From Sphingomonas crocodyli (GTDB lineage Bacteria > Pseudomonadota > Alphaproteobacteria > Sphingomonadales > Sphingomonadaceae), in NCBI RefSeq assembly GCF_004005865.1, contig NZ_SACN01000001.1, positions 806,001 through 870,000 on the forward strand: a DNA stretch of 64,000 nt, given 5' to 3'. The stretch's first letter is position 1. Each line of letters starts with the position of its first letter. This document shows positions 37,301 through 44,866 of the stretch, one piece after another. Both the position numbers and the translations under genes were made by a program. The notes below the pieces were generated by a model. The model did not search any database, was not told where the DNA came from, and worked only from the letters and a program-made list of their open reading frames with translations.

Positions 37301-39419
37301 CGAGTTCCGCGCCAAGAGCGTGTCGATCGCCGCCTTCGCCGCGAACAGCGACGACCTGCACGGCCGCGACGAGATTCAGGGCAACGGGCTGACCGGCCCC
37401 TATCGCCTGCGGGCGCGCGAGATCGTGCCGAACAGCGATCTGGTGCGGCTGGAGACGCGCGATCGCTTCCGCTCCGAACTCGTCATCGAGACCCGCCAGC
37501 TGAGCCGCCACATCGATTATGATGTCGATGCGACCAACGGCACGCTGACCTTCAAGGCGCCGGTGCCGACCCGCGATCTGGACGGCAATCCGGTCTTCAT
37601 CGTCGCCGATTACGAACTCTACGGCACCGGCACGAAGCGGCTGGTGGCGGGCGGCCGCGCGGCCGCGACCCTGCTGAACGGCCGGGTCGAGGTGGGCGCG
37701 AACCTGATCCGCGACGAGACCTTGGGCAATGCGACGCTGGGCGGCGTCGACCTGAAGGCCAAGATCACGCGCACCACCACGCTGCGCGCGGAGGCGGCGA
37801 CGGGCGGGCCGGACGGGCTGAAGCAGAACCGCGCCTATATCGCCGAGGTCGAGCATCATGACGGCCGCACCGACCTGCTCGCCTATGTGCGGCAGCAGGA
37901 TGCGCGCTTCGGGCTGGGCCAGCAGAATGTGGTCGAGGCGGGGACGCGCAAGTACGGCGCGGACGGGCGGATCCGCATCTGGAAGGGGCTGTCGGCCTCC
38001 ACCTCCGTCTGGCATCAGGAATCGCTGACCGGTCCGGCGACGCGCGACGCGATCGACGCGCGGCTGGAATGGAAGGGCGACGACATGACCCTGCATGCCG
38101 GGGTCAAGATCGCCGACGACAAGGGCAATGCCAATGTCGAACGGGATTCGCGCCTGATCGCCGTCGGCGGCACGCGCGACTTCTTCAAGCACAAGCTGAC
38201 CGTGGCGGCCGAGAACCAGTTCGCGCTGGGCGGCAAGAAGGACAGTCTGGATTTCCCCGTGCGGCGCAGCGTGACGGCGGCGTGGACGATCAGCGACAGC
38301 GTTCGCCTGATCGGCGGCACGGAGTTTGCGGAAGGGGCGCGTTATTCGGCGCGCAACATCCGCGCCGGTTTCGAACTGAGCCCCTGGGCGGGGGCGAAGA
38401 TCAGCACGACCGGCAACCGGGAGGTGGTGGGTGAAAATGGGCCGCGCAGCTTCGCGCAGTTCGGCCTGGCCCAGTCGCTGCCGATCGGGGAGCATTGGAC
38501 GGTGGACGCCGGATTCGACAGCAGCCGCACGATCAAGGGCAAGATCGCTGAGGGTGATATCGTCAATCCGCTCCAGCCCGTATCGACGATCGGGTCGATC
38601 GGGCAGGACGGCCGGCTGAACGAGGATTATGACTCGATCAGCCTGGGCGCCGGCTTCCAGTACGGCCAATGGTCGTGGAACGGCCGCATCGAAGGGCGCA
38701 AGGGCGAAAGCGCCGATCGGTGGGGCATTTCCAGCAACGTCATGCGCCGGCTGGGCGAAGGGCGCACGATCGCATCCAGCCTGCGCGCCTACCGGATCAA
38801 GAACCAGAACGGTTCGGTGGCGGCGTTGATGTCCGGCGATGTCGCGGTGGCGTGGCGGCCGCTCGACAGCCGCTGGGCGGTGCTGGAGCGGCTGGAGGTG
38901 CGGCACGAGCGCGGCGACGCGGGCGTGGGCGCGGGCAATGTCCTGGGCGTGGGCACGGCCAACGGGCAGGACGCGCTGTCGACCCGGATCGTCAACAACC
39001 TGGCGGTCAACTGGCGCTCGGGGCTGGAGGCGTGGCCGAGCAAGTGGGAGGCGACCCTCTACAGCGGCGTGAAATATGTGCGGGGCAAGTTCGACGACGA
39101 CAAGTTCGATGGTCTCATCGACGTGACGGGCTTCGATCTGCGCCGCGACATCGGGCATCGCGTCGACGTGGGGCTGAGCGTCAACGTGCAACACAGCTGG
39201 ACGCAGAAGACTCTGGCCTACAGCTTCGGTCCCTCGGTGGGCGTATCGCCGGCGGACAATCTGTGGATCAGCGTGGGTTACAACGCGAAGGGCTTCCGCG
39301 ACCGCGATTTCGAGGACAATCGATATCTGAAGCAGGGACCGTACGTCACGCTGCGCCTGAAGTTCGACCAGCAGTCGATCGCGACGATGGGCGGCAAGGC
39401 GAAGGGGGGGGGGCGGTAA
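34359..39419 (+). CDS. Giant outer-membrane protein with DUF11 and Cna-B-like modules and a C-terminal beta-barrel
   Basis: 1686 residues. The apparent start is TTG at 34359 (the first in-frame ATG falls after the signal peptide); the product begins MRLL like the first gene of the cluster. Signal peptide ends near residue 45 (STASGA), followed by the shared motif ISNTASMSFRANGGAVQTIS. A beta-rich region to ~360 includes DFDGDGLAEEPP. DUF11 at ~370-480 (DVIQYRLRLVNRDANLSAVG, LPAGLRYRRGSTRG). Cna-B/SdrD-like module at ~500-570 (GVANARILMEDGTYVVTDKD, GLYHFEGVRAGRHVVQLDVG). Ig-like region to ~800. From ~830 to the end, alternating strands consistent with a porin-like barrel, last strand GPYVTLRLKF, then a short basic tail encoded over a G10 tract. 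Probably displayed at the outer membrane; function unknown. Confidence 0.85.
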   Translation: MRLLSALNARQRAGGGEANSLGFVRRPLARALCAFAAVLSTASGAATISNTASMSFRANGGAVQTISSNEVQATTAKGPPAVVRFTRIAANYANKLPIAMCRNGTNDLTDFDGDGLAEEPPAGAYSDTHSYASTAPILIELTNPAGNRDPNVREFEEVTLTSAFGDVEHLRLEETGEDTGIYAGALPSAIASIVQDDCHLQIRRRDRIHVSFDGDEDGTNNSDDDALIDPFGFVFDSVTGQVVNGARITVINDATGLPAQVFGDDGVSAYPNTMLSGETVSDASGALYPGSPGRYRFPLLAAGRYHLKIEPPEGYAAPSVATPAQLATLEGPAGSYIIDGPSYGQAFLLSDPEPLQVDIPLDPGNAALTLDKVASTRTASPGDVIQYRLRLVNRDANLSAVGVTISDVLPAGLRYRRGSTRGIAEPDVSGDGRSLTFRAPMMRPGSAAEIRYTVEVTPGAPVGEALNRAIAMNANGERSAEGRASVRIRPLLNTDAITIIGRVTQGPCEIPFEQRKGVANARILMEDGTYVVTDKDGLYHFEGVRAGRHVVQLDVGGLPASLTPIDCEKDTRTAGSAISRFVEGQGGTLQRIDFVLNRDPAKEKAEEAVIPQAADDASAAGNGIDWLDGIEPGVDFLFPTTDHNPRAPVLRVVIKHLPGQKVALRVNGAPVDELLRDQGDGNGQIVIAKWSGLPLKDGDNQVEARVTDASGREVAVLRRTVHYANVAAHAEYLPARSKLIADGVTKPVIAVRLTDREGKPVRAGTPAAFTIDAPYRAAMETAAQEARPLQGLGNSSPAARVTGDEGIAYIPLDPTAQAGAARMVFSFPTDGRARTEEVRPWLQAAARDWVVVGFGAGTFGHQVLSGQAKKAGGLKKNDTITDGQVALYAKGRIKGSWLATIAYDSDRKVDRDRGLMGVIDPDRYYTVYGDGSQQGYDAATRGKLYLRLERQQFYALFGDFRTDLTEGQLTKFNRTLNGFKSEFRAKSVSIAAFAANSDDLHGRDEIQGNGLTGPYRLRAREIVPNSDLVRLETRDRFRSELVIETRQLSRHIDYDVDATNGTLTFKAPVPTRDLDGNPVFIVADYELYGTGTKRLVAGGRAAATLLNGRVEVGANLIRDETLGNATLGGVDLKAKITRTTTLRAEAATGGPDGLKQNRAYIAEVEHHDGRTDLLAYVRQQDARFGLGQQNVVEAGTRKYGADGRIRIWKGLSASTSVWHQESLTGPATRDAIDARLEWKGDDMTLHAGVKIADDKGNANVERDSRLIAVGGTRDFFKHKLTVAAENQFALGGKKDSLDFPVRRSVTAAWTISDSVRLIGGTEFAEGARYSARNIRAGFELSPWAGAKISTTGNREVVGENGPRSFAQFGLAQSLPIGEHWTVDAGFDSSRTIKGKIAEGDIVNPLQPVSTIGSIGQDGRLNEDYDSISLGAGFQYGQWSWNGRIEGRKGESADRWGISSNVMRRLGEGRTIASSLRAYRIKNQNGSVAALMSGDVAVAWRPLDSRWAVLERLEVRHERGDAGVGAGNVLGVGTANGQDALSTRIVNNLAVNWRSGLEAWPSKWEATLYSGVKYVRGKFDDDKFDGLIDVTGFDLRRDIGHRVDVGLSVNVQHSWTQKTLAYSFGPSVGVSPADNLWISVGYNAKGFRDRDFEDNRYLKQGPYVTLRLKFDQQSIATMGGKAKGGGR

Positions 39420-39436
39420 GGCACCCCAATCCCACC

Positions 39437-39526
39437 GTCACCCCGGACTTGATCCGGGGTCCAGCTTCTTCCTTCTCTTCCAGCGTTGGAGGAGGCAGCT
39501 GGACCCCGGATCAAGTCCGGGGTGAC
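39437..39526. repeat. 30-bp perfect inverted repeat behind the giant surface gene
   Basis: Arms 39437-39466 and 39497-39526 are exact inverted copies (GTCACCCCGGACTTGATCCG at the outer end), separated by 30 nt. Each arm contains its own smaller palindrome around CCCCGGA/TCCGGGG. There is no T tract, so it looks like a dispersed palindromic element more than a standard terminator, though it could still stall transcription 20 nt after the stop. Confidence 0.85.
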
Positions 39527-39627
39527 GTGTGGAGAGAGGAAACAATCTCGGCTCTCGTCGTTACGGCTTCATTCCCAATTCAGCCCGCGCCCGGCATAGG
39601 GGCAGCGTCCTGACAAAAGAGAAGCCC

Positions 39628-40233
39628 ATGCGTCCCTTCATCCTGCCTGTCGTTGCCGCCTTGTCGATCGCCGCGCCCGCCGCCGCAGCGGAGCCGACGC
39701 TCGACCAGATCCAGGCGCATCTGCGCGGGATCACCACGATGACCGCCGATTTCGTGCAGACCGACAAGGCGGGCAAGGCGGTGTCGGGCAAGATCAGCCT
39801 GCGCCAGCCCGGCCGCGTCCGATTCCAATATGAGAAAGGCGTGCCGTTGCTGATCGTCGGCGACGGAAAGTGGCTGACGATGATCGATTATTCGGTGCGG
39901 CAGGTGTCGCGCTGGCCGGTGGGCGGATCGCCGCTGTCGGTGTTGATCGATCCGAAGCGCGATATCGCGCGTTATGTGAAGCCGGTGCCGTCGCCGGTGC
40001 CGGGCGCGATCATGGTTGAGGGGCGCGATCCCAAGCACCCCGAATTCGGCACGATCAGCATCGTCTTTTCGAAGGGCAACGGCCCTGGCGGCCTCGCGCT
40101 GCAGGGGTGGACCGTGCTCGATGCGCAGAACGGCCGATCGACCGTGCGGCTGTCGAATCAGGCCTATGGCACCCCGATCAGCGACAGAACGTTCAAATGG
40201 GACGATCCGCGCCCGCGCAGCCTCGGTAAATAA
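39628..40233 (+). CDS. LolA-like outer-membrane lipoprotein carrier protein
   Basis: 201 residues from the ATG at 39628 with AAGAGAAG upstream. Signal peptide ends near APAAAAEP. The LolA pattern is visible: LRGITTMTADFVQTDKAGKA, GKISLRQPGRVRFQYEKG, LLIVGDGKWLTMIDYSVRQV and a late GWTVLDAQNGRSTVRLSN. LolA ferries lipoproteins through the periplasm to the outer membrane. It could be the housekeeping copy or a specialised one for the surface cluster that precedes it; the repeat between them argues for a separate transcript. No second lolA is visible in the window. Confidence 0.88.
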   Translation: MRPFILPVVAALSIAAPAAAAEPTLDQIQAHLRGITTMTADFVQTDKAGKAVSGKISLRQPGRVRFQYEKGVPLLIVGDGKWLTMIDYSVRQVSRWPVGGSPLSVLIDPKRDIARYVKPVPSPVPGAIMVEGRDPKHPEFGTISIVFSKGNGPGGLALQGWTVLDAQNGRSTVRLSNQAYGTPISDRTFKWDDPRPRSLGK

Positions 40234-40411
40234 TCGCCCCGTTCATGTGGGCGACAGGAACGCCCGTCTAGAGATGTTCATGCGGTCGCGGTGCCCGGAA
40301 TTCCCCCTGTTGTCCGGGATACCATCGCGTCCCGCCTCGCGTGAAGAACGCCAGGTAGGCCCTCGCTCCTCGCCCCCGGAGCGGGGGCCATTCCTTTTCT
40401 GGCCGTATTTC

Positions 40412-40536
40412 ATCCTCCCCCGCCAGGGGGAGGTGTCAGCGCAAGCTGACGGAGGGGGAGGGCGACGGCCAACTGGAGGTTTCGTGTCCTCACCCTCCGT
40501 CGCCTTCGGCGCCACCTCCCCCTGGCGGGGGAGGAT
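40412..40536. repeat. Self-complementary intergenic element, third member of the CCTCCCCC family
   Basis: Outer arms ATCCTCCCCCGCCAGGGGGA (from 40412) and its inverse ending at 40536 pair over about 24 bp. Inside are hairpins GTCAGC-GCAA-GCTGAC and CGCC-TTC-GGCG. The plan, a long stem with side hairpins, is the same as that of the copies at 27779 and 28437, with different bases. It fills most of the 323-bp space between lolA and the GFA gene, in which I see no other feature. Confidence 0.8.
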
Positions 40537-40556
40537 TAAGATGTTAAGCTCCACCG

Positions 40557-41000
40557 ATGACCACCACCATGACCGGCGGCTGCCAGTGCGGGCGCGTGCG
40601 GTACAGCGCGACGATCGCCAGCGACGATGCCTATCTGTGCCATTGCCGGATGTGCCAGCGCGCGACCGGCGGGGTTTCGATCGCGTTCGTCAATCTGAAG
40701 AAGGCCGATCTGGCGTGGGCGCACGAGCCGGACTGGTATGCGAGTTCGCCGATCGCGCAGCGGCCCTTCTGCTCGGCCTGCGGAACGCCGCTGGGCTTCG
40801 TCTATCCCGATAGCGAGAATATCGACCTGACCGTCGGCAGCTTCGACGATCCTTCGCGTTTCGTGCCCAAACATCATTTCGGGGTCGAGACGATGCACGA
40901 AAGCTGGATCGACACGGCGGACTTGCCCCGCTACCGGATCGACCAGAATCCTTCCACTGTCGATCGCTGGATGAAGACCGTTGGCAAACTCCCCGACTGA
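40557..41000 (+). CDS. GFA-family (CENP-V/GFA fold) zinc protein
   Basis: 147 residues. Zinc-binding cysteines are laid out as in glutathione-dependent formaldehyde-activating enzymes: GGCQCGRVRY, CHCRMCQRATGG and FCSACGTPLGF. Members bind zinc and sometimes glutathione; most have no proven substrate. It overlaps the following hydrolase by 20 nt if that gene starts at TTG, so the pair is probably one transcript. Confidence 0.9.
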   Translation: MTTTMTGGCQCGRVRYSATIASDDAYLCHCRMCQRATGGVSIAFVNLKKADLAWAHEPDWYASSPIAQRPFCSACGTPLGFVYPDSENIDLTVGSFDDPSRFVPKHHFGVETMHESWIDTADLPRYRIDQNPSTVDRWMKTVGKLPD

Positions 41001-41754
41001 GCTGAGCACCCACCATTTCAAGGGCGCGCATGGCGACCAGATGGCGTGGCACGAAATGGGGCCGGCGGACGGACGCCCGCTGATCCTGATTCACGGACTC
41101 TTTTCGAACGCCTTCACCAACTGGGTGAAATATGGCCATGCGGCGAAGCTGGCGGCGAAGGGCCGGCGGGTGATCATGCCCGATCTGCGCGCTCACGGCG
41201 AAAGCGCGCGGAGTCACGAAAAGACCGATTATACGGCCGATATTCTGGCGGACGACAATCTGGGCCTCGTTGAACAGCTCGGCTTCGGCCCCGGCGATTA
41301 TGACCTGGGTGGTTATTCGCTGGGTGGACGCACGACCGCGCGAATGCTGACGCGCGGAGCGAAGCCGGGCAAGGCGATGCTGTCGGGCATGGGCCTCGAA
41401 GGGCTGCTCGACCTCGCCAACCGCGCCGATTTCTATCGCGGCGTCCTCGAAGGGCGCGGCACGCACCAGAAATTTTCGACCGAGTGGATGGCCGAGGCTT
41501 TCCTGAAGACGACGGGCGGCGATCCCGAAGCTCTGCTCCTGCTGATGGACAGCTTTCCCGCAATCCCGCGCGCGGCGCTCGACGGGTTCGACATGCCGAT
41601 TATGGTGCTGACGGGTTCGGACGATCACGACAATGGATCGGCGAAGGCGCTCGCCGACGCGTTGCCGGACGCAACGTTCGTGGAAATCCCCGGCAATCAC
41701 ATGAGCGCCGTCACGCTCCCCGACATGGGCGACGCGATCGCGGACTGGTTCTGA
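40981..41754 (+). CDS. Alpha/beta hydrolase
   Basis: 257 residues if TTG at 40981 is the start; the next in-frame ATG (in GDQMAWHE) would cut off the first strand. Oxyanion loop ILIHGLFSN, nucleophile in LGGYSLGGRTT, acid residue region VLTGSDDHDNG and catalytic His in PGNHMSAVT are present. Cytoplasmic, substrate unknown. Coupled to the GFA gene by a 20-nt overlap. Confidence 0.87.
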   Translation: MANSPTELSTHHFKGAHGDQMAWHEMGPADGRPLILIHGLFSNAFTNWVKYGHAAKLAAKGRRVIMPDLRAHGESARSHEKTDYTADILADDNLGLVEQLGFGPGDYDLGGYSLGGRTTARMLTRGAKPGKAMLSGMGLEGLLDLANRADFYRGVLEGRGTHQKFSTEWMAEAFLKTTGGDPEALLLLMDSFPAIPRAALDGFDMPIMVLTGSDDHDNGSAKALADALPDATFVEIPGNHMSAVTLPDMGDAIADWF

Positions 41755-41780
41755 TCGCCCGCGAGGCGGATTTCAGCCCG

Positions 41781-42071
41781 TCACTCGAGGGCTGAGCCGA
41801 TCGCTGCATCGACCATCAGCCGCCAGACGTTCGCCGCGTCCCCTTCATAGGCGTCGATGGCTTCGTTGGTGCCGATGTAGCGAGTGACCTCGGCGCCGGC
41901 TTCTTTCATCCCGTCGGTGGGCTCGCGCATCGCCTCCATCGCCCGTTGCGCCATCGGCGCAAACAGCTTCCAGGTCGGTTCGCCATTGGGTTGGGGCGCG
42001 TCCGGATCGCGGGGTTCCGGATTTGCCTGTGCAAGAGCGCGCGCAACGCGTTCCACCATTGTCTCGGCCAT
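41781..42071 (-). CDS. Small conserved-looking protein of unknown function
   Basis: 96 residues from the ATG at 42071, which has an AAGGAGA site 6 nt away; the open frame extends further without a site. The sequence (VERVARALAQANPEPRDPDA, WKLFAPMAQRAMEAMREPTD, GMKEAGAEVTRY) resembles short helical proteins that occur alone or as phage-related conserved genes in alphaproteobacteria. No motif reveals an activity. It is convergent with the hydrolase gene, with 26 nt between stops. Confidence 0.7.
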   Translation of the reverse strand: MAETMVERVARALAQANPEPRDPDAPQPNGEPTWKLFAPMAQRAMEAMREPTDGMKEAGAEVTRYIGTNEAIDAYEGDAANVWRLMVDAAIGSALE

Positions 42072-42217
42072 GACGTCTCCTTCTTTTGAAGAGGTCGGGT
42101 GGCGACATGGCTTTTGCAAGCACCGCCCTGCTCGCCAAAGCCATTCGATCCGCATAGGAGGTGCTGCTTGAGTGGCGGCTGCCGGACGGCAACAGACAAG
42201 GTGGAATCGCAGACATT

Positions 42218-43624
42218 ATGACGATGGCATCGCTCCTTGCCGCCGTGGTCCGCGCCAAGCCGATCACGGGCTTCATCGTCGAGGACGATCCGGACAAGCC
42301 GCAGCTCGCGCGGTCGATCGGGTTGCTGCATCTGACGATGCTGGGGGTCGGGGCGACGATCGGGACCGGCATCTTCGTGGCGCTGACCACCGCAGTGCCC
42401 GAGGCGGGGCCGGCGGTGACGTTGTCGTTCGTGATTGCGGGGATCACCGCCGCGCTGACCGCGCTCTGCTATGCCGAACTCGCGTCGGCGGTGCCGGTGG
42501 CCGGGTCGTCCTACTCTTATGCCTATGCGACGCTGGGCGAGTTGCCGGCCTTCCTGATCGGGGCGTGCTTGTTGCTCGAATATGGCGTGTCCTGTTCGGC
42601 GATTGCGGTCGGGTGGGGGCAATATCTCAACGAGCTGTTCGCGATCACGACCGGCTGGCACATCCCCGATGCGCTGGCGAAGCCGCCGGGGAGCGGGGGG
42701 ATCTTCAATCTGCCCGCCATCCTGCTGATCGGCATGTGCCTGATCCTGCTGCTGCGCGGTGCGAAGGAATCGGCGACGGCGAATACCGTGCTGGTGTTCG
42801 CCAAGCTGGCGGTGCTGGCGCTGTTCGTCGGGATCGCGATCGCGCATTTTTCGGCCGACAATTTCCATCCTTTCGCGCCCAAGGGGATGGTGGGGATCGG
42901 GACGGCGGCCTCGTCGATCTTCTTCTCCTATATCGGGATCGACGCGGTTTCGACCGCGGGCGAGGAGGTGGAGAATCCCAGGCGTAACCTGCCGCTCGCT
43001 ATCATCCTGTCGCTGCTGATCGTCACCGCCGCTTATATATTGGTCGCGATCGCCGCGATCGGGGCGCAGCCGTGGACAGCCTTTGCGGGGCAGGAGGCGG
43101 GGCTGGCCGTCATCCTCCACAATCTGACCGGCGCGGCGTGGCCGGCGGTGTTGCTGTCGCTGGGCGCGATGGCGTCGATCTTCAGCGTGACGCTGGTGGT
43201 CCTCTACGGCCAGACGCGCATCCTTTATGCGATGAGCCGCGACGGGCTGTTGCCCAAGCTGTTCCAGCGGGTCGACGGGCGGCGCGGGGTGCCGCGGCAG
43301 AACAGCTATATCGTGGCGGCGGGCGTGGCGCTGCTCGCGGCGATCTTCCCGCTCGACGTGCTGATCAACCTGACGAGCATGGGGACGCTGATCGCCTTCG
43401 CGGCCGTCTCGATCGGGGTGATCTTGCTGCGCCGGTCGCGGCCCGATCTGCCGCGCGGATATCGGGTGCCGCTCTATCCGATCCTGCCGATTCTGAGCGC
43501 GGGCTTCTGCCTCTACCTGATCGTCGGATTGCCGCAGGATACCTATGCCCTGTTCGCAGGATGGATCGCGGCGGCGTGCCTTATCTACTTTGGATATTCG
43601 ATTCGTCGCTCCGCGCTCGCCTAA
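42218..43624 (+). CDS. APC-family amino acid permease
   Basis: 468 residues from the ATG at 42218. Twelve or more membrane segments. The TM1 signature is GVGATIGTGIFVAL, TM6 is FFSYIGIDAVSTAGEEVENP, and the loop ILYAMSRDGLLPKLF is typical of the cationic amino acid transporter (CAT/YfnA-like) branch. It would import amino acids by proton or exchange coupling. It stands alone between the small gene on the other strand and the BLUF gene. Confidence 0.93.
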   Translation: MTMASLLAAVVRAKPITGFIVEDDPDKPQLARSIGLLHLTMLGVGATIGTGIFVALTTAVPEAGPAVTLSFVIAGITAALTALCYAELASAVPVAGSSYSYAYATLGELPAFLIGACLLLEYGVSCSAIAVGWGQYLNELFAITTGWHIPDALAKPPGSGGIFNLPAILLIGMCLILLLRGAKESATANTVLVFAKLAVLALFVGIAIAHFSADNFHPFAPKGMVGIGTAASSIFFSYIGIDAVSTAGEEVENPRRNLPLAIILSLLIVTAAYILVAIAAIGAQPWTAFAGQEAGLAVILHNLTGAAWPAVLLSLGAMASIFSVTLVVLYGQTRILYAMSRDGLLPKLFQRVDGRRGVPRQNSYIVAAGVALLAAIFPLDVLINLTSMGTLIAFAAVSIGVILLRRSRPDLPRGYRVPLYPILPILSAGFCLYLIVGLPQDTYALFAGWIAAACLIYFGYSIRRSALA

Positions 43625-43716
43625 AGTCGCACGGATCCCCAAATGGGAAGTAGCATAGCGGTGTAGATTTGATCAGGTGGCGCCTGAGGTGGATGATCAG
43701 ATTCGACGGTGTCGTA

Positions 43717-44127
43717 ATGTCCTTGATGTCCCTGCTTTATATCAGTTCCAGCACGATGACGGTGGAAGACGCCCCCTATGAGGTCGCGCGCATCGCGGCG
43801 GCATCGCGCGCGCATAACCCCACGGTCGATATTACCGGCGCGCTGCTGTTCACCGGCACGCACTTCGCGCAGATATTGGAAGGCGAGGAGGAGGCGGTCG
43901 ACGCCCTGCTCGCGAAACTGCACGCCGACCCCCGCCACCGGGATCTGCAGGTCGTCCAGCGCGGGCCGATCGCTATGCGGCGCTGCGCGGGATGGAACAT
44001 GGCCTATTCGGGATCGTCGACCGGGGTGGCGAGCTACGTCATGCGCGTGCTCGATGCGGCCGATGACGAAGCCCGCGCGAAGGCGGCGAAGGCGCTTGCG
44101 AATCTGATGGTGGAGTTCGTCGGTTAG
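43717..44127 (+). CDS. Stand-alone BLUF-domain photoreceptor
   Basis: 136 residues from the ATG at 43717; other starts upstream exist. Nearly the entire protein is a BLUF domain that binds FAD and senses blue light. The key residues are present: Tyr in LLYISSS, Asn in SRAHNPTVDITG, Gln in FAQILEGEEE and the Trp/Met pair in GWNMAYSG. No output domain is attached; a C-terminal helix of about 30 residues (DEARAKAAKALANLMVEF) could bind a partner. Nearby candidates include the diguanylate cyclase at 47895, but no direct link is visible. Confidence 0.92.
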   Translation: MSLMSLLYISSSTMTVEDAPYEVARIAAASRAHNPTVDITGALLFTGTHFAQILEGEEEAVDALLAKLHADPRHRDLQVVQRGPIAMRRCAGWNMAYSGSSTGVASYVMRVLDAADDEARAKAAKALANLMVEFVG

Positions 44128-44136
44128 CGACGTCGA

Positions 44137-44781
44137 TCAGGACTGTGGAGCCATCACGGTCGGCAACGCAAACTCGCGCTCGCCTCGCTTATCGCGCAGC
44201 CGGTACCGGCTCTGATACTCGCGGCGTTGCTTGGTCACCTCGTAGAGGACGATGCCCGAACTGGTGCCGAGATTCAGGCTTTCGATCATCCCAAACATCG
44301 GGATGCTGACACACATCTCGCTTCGTTCGACTGCACGATCGCTGATGCCAATCGCCTCGCTGCCGAACCAAACCGCAAGTTTATGGTGTTCGGTATAATC
44401 GCCTTCATGGAGGAAAATGCTGGTCTTGCCTTTGACATGCGGCGAAGTGACGATCGATTTGAACCCCTTCTTCTCAAGGTGGTCAAAACAATCGTCGGTG
44501 CTATCGAAACGGCGGACGAACGTCCATTTTACGGCAGATACCGAAGTTTTGGAGACCGACTTTGCTTCGCGCAAATCCTGCCAGTCGTCGGGCAGCGCGT
44601 GCCGAGGATCGACGACATACACCTTTTCAACGCCAAGTGCGTTCGCGTTGCGGATCACTGTTCCGATATTCTTCACGTCGGTCGGGCATTCGAGCACGGC
44701 GATCAGGTTCTTGCATCGGAACGCTTTGATCTCGTCGGCGCGTTTGCGCGCGGATGATTTGGTTTCGACGATTTCTTCCAT
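44137..44781 (-). CDS. SpoU/TrmH-family RNA 2'-O-methyltransferase
   Basis: 214 residues, ATG behind GAGGAAGG. The three SPOUT motifs are NIGTVIRNANALGVEKVYVV, LAVWFGSEAIGIS and CVSIPMFGMIESLNLGTSSG, the knot that binds SAM. The overall size fits tRNA (Gm18) methyltransferase TrmH or a relative; the C-terminal RREYQSRYRLRDKRG is basic and may touch RNA. Base composition looks less GC-rich than its neighbours, hinting at transfer. Exact target base is not predictable. Confidence 0.9.
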   Translation of the reverse strand: MEEIVETKSSARKRADEIKAFRCKNLIAVLECPTDVKNIGTVIRNANALGVEKVYVVDPRHALPDDWQDLREAKSVSKTSVSAVKWTFVRRFDSTDDCFDHLEKKGFKSIVTSPHVKGKTSIFLHEGDYTEHHKLAVWFGSEAIGISDRAVERSEMCVSIPMFGMIESLNLGTSSGIVLYEVTKQRREYQSRYRLRDKRGEREFALPTVMAPQS

Positions 44782-44866
44782 GCCTTCCTCGGGTCGATAA
44801 CGTGCGGTGATTTGGCTGTGCTCCTATCGTTGGACTAAGCAAGCTCCAAGAAAATAGGAGAGAGCG

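Noticed and set aside
34473..39194. 1573-codon open frame on the minus strand within the giant surface gene
   Set aside because: It is the mirror of a GC-rich coding strand. The plus-strand gene has signal peptide, DUF11 and barrel features; the minus product is Arg/His/Asp-rich without any domain.
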